Source: Luteococcus sp048595755 (GTDB lineage Bacteria; Actinomycetota; Actinomycetes; Propionibacteriales; Propionibacteriaceae). Taken from it: DNA of 64,000 nt. The position numbers and the translations under genes were made by a program. Where the stretch lies: assembly GCF_048595755.1 (NCBI RefSeq), contig NZ_CP184360.1, positions 62,001 through 126,000 on the forward strand, given 5' to 3'. The notes under the pieces are model-generated. The model worked only from the letters and a program-made list of their open reading frames with translations. It made no database searches and had not been told where the DNA came from. This document shows, piece after piece, positions 58,899-64,000 of the stretch (the stretch's first letter is position 1; each line of letters opens with the position of its first letter).

Positions 58899-59858
58899 TC
58901 AGGCCCGGGGGTGTGCCTGCTGGAAGGCCTGCCGCAACCGCTCATTGCTCACATGGGTGTAGATCTGCGTGGTCGCCAGGGAACTGTGGCCCAGGATCTC
59001 CTGCACCGTGCGCAGGTCGGCACCTCCCTCCAGCAGGTGTGTGGCCATGGCGTGCCTCAACCCGTGCGGGCCGACGTCGGGGGCCTGCGGCACCGCGTCG
59101 AGTGCCCGGTGGACGATGCGCCGCACCACCCGCGGGTCGATCCGCGCCCCACGCGCACCCAGGAAGAGCGCATTGCTGGTGGCGACGGGGCTGGCGCGCA
59201 CCACCTCGGGCCGCACGGCCAACCAGTTGTCCAGCGCGAGCACCGACGGCCGTCCGATCGGCACCGTGCGCTCCTTGTTCCCCTTGCCCAGCACGCGCAG
59301 CGTGGAGCGGGCGCGGTCCAGGTCTGCCAAGTCGAGGCCACACAGCTCTGCCACTCGGATACCGCTGGCATAGAGGATCTCCAGGATGGCCACATCACGC
59401 ATGCCCAGCGGCCCTTCGGTCTCGGCGGCTCGTGCCGAGGCTGCGGCGAAGACCTCGTCCATGTCCTGCCGGGCCAGGTCTGGCGGCAGACGACGCGGCA
59501 CCTTGGGCGCCTTGAGCGAGTGGGCAGGATCGCTGGGCACCAATTGCTCACGCTGGGCCCAGCCGAAGAAGACCCGGGCCGCACCGCTGCGCCGCTGCAC
59601 GGTGGCCGGGCTGGCCCCGTCCTCCTGGAGTTGGGCCAGCCAGCCTCGCAGGTCCCGCACCTGGATCTGGTGCAGTTGGGTCGTCCCCCGGGCGCAGAGG
59701 TGGTGGAGCAGGTTGTCGATGTCGCCTCGGTAGGCACGCACGGTGTGTTCGGAATTGCCCCGGGCCACCCGCAGCCACTCGGCAAAGTCGTCCAGCACGG
59801 CAACCAGGCCAACAGGCAACTGCTCGTCTGCTCCCGCGTCGCGCTGCTCACCGGCCAT
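58899..59858 (-). CDS. xerC: Tyrosine recombinase XerC
   Basis: A 319-residue recombinase resolving chromosome dimers. N-terminal SAM-like domain 1-115; catalytic residues R (ASGIRVAEL), K (GKGNKERTVPIG), HxxR (HGLRHAMATHLL), His (GHSSLATTQIYTHV, H/W position), and Tyr in IYTH. The length and the absence of integrase-like flanks fit housekeeping XerC. TAGACT lies exactly six bases before the ATG, consistent with a leaderless transcript. It is convergent with the M23 gene and divergent from def. Confidence 0.95.
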   Translation of the reverse strand: MAGEQRDAGADEQLPVGLVAVLDDFAEWLRVARGNSEHTVRAYRGDIDNLLHHLCARGTTQLHQIQVRDLRGWLAQLQEDGASPATVQRRSGAARVFFGWAQREQLVPSDPAHSLKAPKVPRRLPPDLARQDMDEVFAAASARAAETEGPLGMRDVAILEILYASGIRVAELCGLDLADLDRARSTLRVLGKGNKERTVPIGRPSVLALDNWLAVRPEVVRASPVATSNALFLGARGARIDPRVVRRIVHRALDAVPQAPDVGPHGLRHAMATHLLEGGADLRTVQEILGHSSLATTQIYTHVSNERLRQAFQQAHPRA

Positions 59859-59864
59859 GAGGCG

Positions 59865-59870
59865 AGTCTA
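59865..59870 (-). promoter_or_regulatory. -10-like TAGACT, six bases before xerC ATG
   Basis: TAGACT, six bases (CGCCTC), ATG at 59858; no Shine-Dalgarno. Confidence 0.45.
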
Positions 59871-59945
59871 GGGTCCGGCACGATAGGTTTGGGGCGAAGA
59901 AATCTCGGATCGTCGGGCCATCGGGCCGGCGCGAAAGGCAGGATC

Positions 59946-60545
59946 ATGGGCGCGAACAGCCTCGAGGAGCTCACCACCGGGGGCACGGTGCGACGGATCA
60001 CCCGCTGGGGTGAACCGGTGCTGCACGCGCCCACCCGCCCGGTCACGTCCTTCGACGACGAGCTCCACGAACTGATCCGCGACATGTTCGCCACCATGCA
60101 GGCCTCCCAGGGCGTGGGGCTGGCCGCCACCCAGGTTGGCGTCGACCTTGCCCTGTTCATCTATGACTGCCCTGACGAGGACCTGGTCAACCGGGTGGGG
60201 GTCTTCTGCAATCCGAAGGTGACGCTGCCGGAGGGACGCGACCGCAAGCTGGACGCCACCGAGGAAGGTTGCCTGAGCTGGCCCGGTGGCTACCAGCCGG
60301 TGGCTCGCCCCGACCGCGCCATCTGCTCCGGACAGGACGCCTTCGGCAACCAGATCACCGTCGAGGGCACGGGGCTGCTGGCCCGCTGCCTGCAGCACGA
60401 AACCGACCATCTGGGGGGCATGGTCTTCGGCGATCGCCTGAGCAAGCGTGCGCGCCGCAAGCTGGACGAGCAGGTGGAGCAGCTGGCCCACCTCTACCCC
60501 GACGACTGGCCCATCACGCCCAAGGGCCGGGCACAGACCAACTGA
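59946..60545 (+). CDS. def: Peptide deformylase
   Basis: A metalloenzyme that removes the formyl group of nascent proteins. The 199-residue product has the three motifs: GVGLAATQ (motif I), EGCLSWPG (motif II; the usual EGCLSxP) and QHETDHLGG (motif III, HExxH). The ATG at 59946 has AGGA at a short distance (AGGCAGGATC). It overlaps the DoxX gene by one base at the end (TGATG). A possible -10 TAGGTT lies about 60 bases upstream. Confidence 0.96.
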   Translation: MGANSLEELTTGGTVRRITRWGEPVLHAPTRPVTSFDDELHELIRDMFATMQASQGVGLAATQVGVDLALFIYDCPDEDLVNRVGVFCNPKVTLPEGRDRKLDATEEGCLSWPGGYQPVARPDRAICSGQDAFGNQITVEGTGLLARCLQHETDHLGGMVFGDRLSKRARRKLDEQVEQLAHLYPDDWPITPKGRAQTN

Positions 60546-61006
60546 TGCACCCCACCCAGACGCCGTACACGGAGAACCCGCTGCGGGCCATCATCCTGCT
60601 GGCCTGCCGAGCGGCCCTGGGCGTGATCTTCATTGCCCATGGCTGGAGCAAGTTCACCGCTCCCACCATCCAAGCCGCGATCAAGCAGTTCGCCTCGTGG
60701 GGCATCCCCTACCCCGAGCTGGTGACGCCCCTGGTGGCCGCGCTCGAGGTCCTGGGTGGGGCGTGCCTGGTGCTGGGCGCCTACACGTGGGTGGTGTGCG
60801 TGCTGCTGAGCCTGGAGATGGCCGGGGCCATCTGGTTCCTGCACCGCCACAACGGCCTGTTGGTCGGCGCCGGGGGCTGGGAGTACTGCGCGGCACTGAT
60901 CGCCGGCTTGATGAGCCTGTCGATCGCCTCGGCCGGCCAGTTCAGCTATGACGCCTGGGCCAACGGCGACGACTCCCCGAAACGACGCACCAGCCGTCGT
61001 CGCTGA
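60545..61006 (+). CDS. DoxX-family membrane protein
   Basis: A 153-residue protein with four hydrophobic segments: RAALGVIFIAHGWSKF is the family hallmark near the N-terminus; then VTPLVAALEVLGGACLVLGAYT. DoxX proteins have been linked to thiosulfate:quinone oxidation and to redox/thiol systems, but a function here is unknown. It is coupled to def (ATG overlaps the def stop by one base). A basic C-terminus (SPKRRTSRRR) is cytoplasmic. Confidence 0.88.
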   Translation: MHPTQTPYTENPLRAIILLACRAALGVIFIAHGWSKFTAPTIQAAIKQFASWGIPYPELVTPLVAALEVLGGACLVLGAYTWVVCVLLSLEMAGAIWFLHRHNGLLVGAGGWEYCAALIAGLMSLSIASAGQFSYDAWANGDDSPKRRTSRRR

Positions 61007-61042
61007 GCACCCTCACCGCGCTGTTGGCCAGCCAGATCCGTC

Positions 61043-61068
61043 CTCCCGCGGTCGCCCTCCCGCGGGAG
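61043..61068. terminator. Bidirectional hairpin between DoxX and the SpoU gene
   Basis: CTCCCGCGG/CCGCGGGAG, a 9-bp stem with an 8-base loop, between convergent genes. Confidence 0.65.
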
Positions 61069-61114
61069 TTGGCTTGGCTCGGCGTGGCTCCATGCCCCCA
61101 CGCTACGTGCCGGA

Positions 61115-61924
61115 TCAGCGAGGGCGAAGGGTGTAGCAGACCACGGCGGTGGCGGCCGCGACATTCAACGAGTCGATCCCGTTGCCCATGGGAATGGTGA
61201 CCACCGCGTCGGCCTGGGCCAACCACTCGTCGCTCAGCCCGGCGCCCTCGGTGCCCATCAGCACCGCCAGCTTCTGCCCGGGCGCCACCCCGGCGGCGAA
61301 CTCGTCCAAGGTCACGGCATCCTCGCGCAGGGCCAGCGCCACGACGGTGAAACCGGCCTGCTTGAGCCGGTCGAGGTCACCCTCCCAGTCGGTCATCCGG
61401 GCCCAGGGCAGGCTGAAGACCGCCCCCATCGAGGTCTTCACGGCACGTCGGTAGAGCGGGTCCGCGGCCCGCGGCGCCAGCAGCACGCCGTCCCAGCCCA
61501 GGCCCGCGGCAGAGCGCAGGATGGCACCAATGTTGGTGTGGTCCACGATGTCCTCGGCCACGACGATCCGCTCCAACTCCAGCAGATCCTCGAGCCGGTG
61601 ACGGGTCTGCCGCTCGATCGAGGCGAGCGCGCCGCGGTGCACGTGGAAGCCGGTGACCTGCTCGGCCAAGGCGAAGTCCACCAGATAGACATCGGCGTCG
61701 CAGCCGTCCAGCAGGTCCCGAAGCTCGTCGGCCCAGCGCGGGGTGAGCAGGAAGGAGCGGGGCCGGTAGCCGCCCTCGACGGCGCGCCGGATCACCTTGG
61801 TGCCCTCGGCGATGAACAATCCCTCGGCGGCCTCCATCGAGTGCCGCAGCGAGGTCTCGCGCAGCGCGACGTAGTCCCGCAGACGGGGGTCGGCGGGGTC
61901 GGTGATCTCGACGAAGGTGGCCAC
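61115..61924 (-). CDS. SpoU-family RNA 2'-O-methyltransferase
   Basis: A 269-residue methyltransferase of the SPOUT class. The knot motifs are complete: VAEDIVDHTNIGAILRSAAGL (motif 1), VLMGTEGAGLSDEWL (motif 2), IPMGNGIDSLNVAAATAV (motif 3). An N-terminal substrate-binding domain is about 100 residues. The specific RNA target (rRNA or tRNA) cannot be named. The GTG start at 61924 follows TAGACT by exactly six bases. Convergent with DoxX and divergent from the SLC10A7-like transporter. Confidence 0.92.
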   Translation of the reverse strand: MATFVEITDPADPRLRDYVALRETSLRHSMEAAEGLFIAEGTKVIRRAVEGGYRPRSFLLTPRWADELRDLLDGCDADVYLVDFALAEQVTGFHVHRGALASIERQTRHRLEDLLELERIVVAEDIVDHTNIGAILRSAAGLGWDGVLLAPRAADPLYRRAVKTSMGAVFSLPWARMTDWEGDLDRLKQAGFTVVALALREDAVTLDEFAAGVAPGQKLAVLMGTEGAGLSDEWLAQADAVVTIPMGNGIDSLNVAAATAVVCYTLRPR

Positions 61925-61930
61925 CGCAGG

Positions 61931-61936
61931 AGTCTA
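61931..61936 (-). promoter_or_regulatory. -10-like TAGACT, six bases before the SpoU GTG
   Basis: TAGACT, six bases, then GTG at 61924. No Shine-Dalgarno is visible. Confidence 0.45.
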
Positions 61937-62009
61937 GACGGGCTGGCCTTCGCCGGGCATGCCGCAGCTGCCCAGCATCGGGCCCGGCAGGGCTAGGCTC
62001 GTGCCCATC

Positions 62010-62996
62010 ATGAACCTGCGCCTGCCCAGAGTCGACTACTTCCTGCTCGCGATCATCGCCGCAGCGGTGCTGGCCAGCATCGCGCCGGCCACCGGTGGTC
62101 TGGTCCCAGTGGTGTCCTGGGCCAGCAAGATCATGATCGCCATCCTGTTCTTCCTGTACGGCGCCCGGCTCAGCCCCCACGAGGCCTTGCAGGGCCTCAA
62201 GCACTGGCGGCTCCATTCGGTGATCCTGGCCTTCACCTACCTGGTCTTCCCCCTGGTGGGGCTCGCGATGCGGGTGCTGGTGCCCGGGCTGCTCAGCCAG
62301 GAGCTCTACCTGGGCATGTTGTGGCTGTGCCTGGTGCCCTCGACGGTGCAGTCCAGCATCAACTTCACCTCCATCGCCAAGGGCAATGTGGCGGGTGCCA
62401 TCGTCAGCGCCTCCTTCTCGAACCTGATCGGCGTGGTCATCACTCCCCTGCTGGCGATCGCCCTGATGAGCACCACCGGTGGGCTGCAGATCGACGCCAG
62501 CTCGGTGATGGACATCGTCTTCCAACTGCTGGTGCCCTTCGCCATCGGCCAGCTCTCCCGTCGTTGGACGGCCGACTTCGTGAAGCGCCACAAGAAGCTG
62601 AAGCTGGTGGACCAGGGTTCCATCGTGCTGGTGGTCTACTCCGCCTTCAGCGCCGGCATGCGTGACCACATGTGGACCAAGGTCGGTGTGCTGGACATCG
62701 TGAAACTCGTGGTGGTGTGCCTGGTGTTGCTGGCCGTCATGCTCTGGGTCACCTGGCATGTGGCACGTCTGCTGCGCTTCGACCGGGCCGATGCCATCGC
62801 CATCCAGTTCTGCGGCACCAAGAAGTCGCTGGCCACGGGCGTGCCGATGGCCACCGTGCTGTTCGCCCACCTGCCCGACGTGGGCCTGCTGGTGCTGCCC
62901 CTGATGGTCTTCCACCAGCTGCAGCTGATGGCCTGCAGCGCCATGGCCAGCCGCTATGGCCAGCAGGTGCCCGACGCCCCGCTCGTGGAGGCGTGA
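62010..62996 (+). CDS. SLC10A7/YfeH-type bile-acid-symporter-fold transporter
   Basis: A 328-residue membrane protein with about nine or ten hydrophobic segments of the SBF-like (PF13593) branch. Recognised by the VPSTVQSSINFTSIAKGNVAGAIVSAS segment (the crossover region) and by IQFCGTKKSLATGVPMATVLF, typical of YfeH/SLC10A7. The transported substrate is unknown. TAGGCT lies ten bases before the ATG at 62010; a GTG at 62001 is too close to the hexamer. It is followed after 22 bases by a small gene. Confidence 0.85.
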   Translation: MNLRLPRVDYFLLAIIAAAVLASIAPATGGLVPVVSWASKIMIAILFFLYGARLSPHEALQGLKHWRLHSVILAFTYLVFPLVGLAMRVLVPGLLSQELYLGMLWLCLVPSTVQSSINFTSIAKGNVAGAIVSASFSNLIGVVITPLLAIALMSTTGGLQIDASSVMDIVFQLLVPFAIGQLSRRWTADFVKRHKKLKLVDQGSIVLVVYSAFSAGMRDHMWTKVGVLDIVKLVVVCLVLLAVMLWVTWHVARLLRFDRADAIAIQFCGTKKSLATGVPMATVLFAHLPDVGLLVLPLMVFHQLQLMACSAMASRYGQQVPDAPLVEA

Positions 62997-63006
62997 GGAC
63001 GCTGCA

Positions 63007-63012
63007 TAGGAT
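63007..63012 (+). promoter_or_regulatory. -10-like TAGGAT, six bases before the 86-residue gene
   Basis: TAGGAT, six bases (CGACGC), then ATG at 63019. AGGA could also serve as a ribosome-binding site. Confidence 0.4.
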
Positions 63013-63018
63013 CGACGC

Positions 63019-63279
63019 ATGGCCGAGATCCGCAAGCATCGTCCCTCAGCTGGTTCCCCGATCGCCCAGGCACTCGAGAAGGCACTCGGCGCCTCGGTGC
63101 GACCCGTGACGCCGGGCGCGCCGCCGCAGCCCAATGCTCCCGGGCAAGGACCGACGGTGACGCCGCCCAAGGCCACCGGCATCGCTGGAGCCACCACGAC
63201 AACTGGCTGGGTGCCGATCAACCCTGCCCAGGCACCCAAGGTCACCCGCGCCGACGACGAGGACGACGAACTCGACTGA
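63019..63279 (+). CDS. Small Pro/Thr-rich hypothetical protein
   Basis: An 86-residue protein not recognised. It begins MAEIRKHRPSAGSPIAQALE with a short helix (SPIAQALEKALGAS), then a Pro/Gly/Thr-rich stretch (about 30-60) and an acidic C-terminus (DDEDDELD). There is no signal peptide or membrane segment. It has the same TAGGAT-N6-ATG pattern as other genes in the window and ends in a strong terminator, both of which support that it is real. No function can be given. Confidence 0.6.
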   Translation: MAEIRKHRPSAGSPIAQALEKALGASVRPVTPGAPPQPNAPGQGPTVTPPKATGIAGATTTTGWVPINPAQAPKVTRADDEDDELD

Positions 63280-63285
63280 CCGCAC

Positions 63286-63343
63286 AAAGGCCAATGGCCG
63301 TGGCTTGCACCGATGTCGGTGCGAACCACGGCCATTGGCCTTT
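63286..63343. terminator. Strong composite terminator
   Basis: An 18-bp perfect stem (AAAGGCCAATGGCCGTGG and its complement, ending in TTT) encloses a smaller 7-bp hairpin GCACCGA/TCGGTGC. It lies between convergent genes. Confidence 0.9.
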
Positions 63344-63351
63344 GCTGGAGC

Positions 63352-64000
63352 TCAGTTCGTGGGGGCCGGGGGCTCCCACCCGGTCTTGTACTCCAGACCC
63401 GACGGCTGCTGCGGCTGGCGCTGGGTCTCTGCGGTCGGCTCGTCCATGGGCTGGGTTGGGCCCTCCCCTGGCTGCGTTTGCGTCTGCGGCGGCGTCTGGG
63501 ACTGGCCCAGTTCGGGCACTGCGGTGGCGCCCCCCAGTGCGTCGCCCTTGGGCTTGCGGGGCTTGATGCCGGGGTTCGAGAGCTTCTCGGCCTCCTCGAT
63601 CACCGACTGCACCGTCTTGTCGCTCTGGGCACGCTCCTGGTCGGTCTGTTCCCGGATCTCGGCCATCACGTCAACCTTCTCGGGCGCCTGGAACTTGGAC
63701 TTGTCCACCGGGTCGAAACCCTGCAGCTTCTCGGCCAGTTCGGTGCCACCCACCGCCGAACCCAGGCCCTTGAGGGCATCGTTCAGTTCGCTGGGCACGA
63801 TCCAGACCTTGTTCGAGTCACCGCGGGCCAGGGCCGGCAGCATCTGCATGTACTGGTAGGCCAGCAGGCCCTGGTCGGGCTCACCGGCGTGGATGGCGTT
63901 GAAGACGGTGGTGATGGCCTGGGCCTCACCCTCGGCACGCAGCATCTGCGACTGGCGATCGGCCTGGGCGCGCAGGATCGCGGCCTCGCGCTCACCCTGG
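63352..64000 (-). CDS. SPFH/stomatin-like protein, N-terminus cut by window edge
   Basis: About 215 residues of the C-terminal part; the gene continues off the right edge. The visible part begins with the SPFH coiled-coil (ILRAQADRQSQMLRAEGEAQAI), continues with the FNAIHAGEPDQGLLAYQYMQMLPALA segment of the stomatin/paraslipin branch, and ends in a Pro/Gln/Thr-rich low-complexity tail (about 60 residues). Such proteins form membrane-associated oligomers often paired with an NfeD protein; no NfeD is seen here. It is convergent with the small gene and shares its terminator. Confidence 0.85.
   Translation of the reverse strand, partial: QGEREAAILRAQADRQSQMLRAEGEAQAITTVFNAIHAGEPDQGLLAYQYMQMLPALARGDSNKVWIVPSELNDALKGLGSAVGGTELAEKLQGFDPVDKSKFQAPEKVDVMAEIREQTDQERAQSDKTVQSVIEEAEKLSNPGIKPRKPKGDALGGATAVPELGQSQTPPQTQTQPGEGPTQPMDEPTAETQRQPQQPSGLEYKTGWEPPAPTN

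Noticed and set aside
58899..59858. Tyrosine recombinase as a sign of a mobile element
   Set aside because: Length, catalytic residues and housekeeping neighbours (rpsB, def) fit XerC; no attachment-site duplication or cargo genes seen.
1..64000. tRNA or rRNA genes
   Set aside because: No cloverleaf or T-loop (GGTTCRANNCC) pattern could be matched in intergenic regions by eye.

Overview
The window is a G+C-rich actinobacterial chromosome segment, most likely from the Propionibacteriaceae/Propionibacteriales. I infer this from the strong G/C third-position bias, the zinc-ribbon form of ribosomal protein L28, a NusA without acidic repeats, an IF2 with a very long Pro/Gly/Arg linker, and actinobacterial gene orders: recG/rsmD/coaD, rimP-nusA-ylxR-infB-rbfA-truB, dxr-rseP-ispG-GNAT, and rpsB-tsf-pyrH-frr-cdsA-rlmN. 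The genus cannot be fixed from sequence alone. No prophage, transposase, CRISPR array, tRNA or rRNA was seen. Both ends cut a gene (coaD on the left, an SPFH/stomatin gene on the right).

Layout. 1-8.3 kb: coaD, rsmD, a TRIC-type channel, a PNPOx-fold flavoprotein, recG, rpmB, RNase J, a GNAT and dapB. 8.5-17.7 kb: the most distinctive accessory block. It holds a pullulanase-type glucosidase coupled to an Sfp-type phosphopantetheinyl transferase, a compact M1 zinc aminopeptidase, a 1302-residue Pls/PosA-type one-module NRPS whose adenylation pocket reads like a lysine code, and a relic of an amino-acid ABC transporter. 17.7-31.4 kb: RNA and translation genes (M16 peptidase, pnp, rpsO, ribF, truB, rbfA, infB, ylxR, nusA, rimP) with an azlCD exporter between. 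31.5-38.7 kb: an mmpL-tetR efflux operon, a Tat/lipoprotein with a DUF4439 ferritin-like fold, a TSUP permease and proS. 39-46.6 kb: the MEP isoprenoid/RIP locus (ispG, rseP, dxr), into which a secreted ExeM-like nuclease gene is inserted. 46.7-51.9 kb: a LOG-family protein, a NarL-type two-component system, a CPBP peptidase and NADP-type gdhA. 52-64 kb: rlmN-cdsA-frr-pyrH and tsf-rpsB, a double-M23 peptidase, xerC, def, DoxX, a SpoU methyltransferase, a SLC10A7-like transporter and the SPFH gene.

How the genes connect. The PPTase can convert the NRPS carrier domain to its holo form. The NRPS-like protein is predicted to polymerise a basic amino acid at the membrane, and the M1 peptidase just downstream is a candidate for trimming or degrading the product. 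The translation operons are co-oriented on the minus strand with overlapping stop/start codons and strong terminator hairpins at their ends. At least ten genes lack a well-placed Shine-Dalgarno and instead carry a TANNNT hexamer exactly six bases before the start codon, which suggests widespread leaderless transcription. Several palindromic intergenic repeats and a chain of three overlapping mini-ORFs ahead of infB are not explained by standard features.
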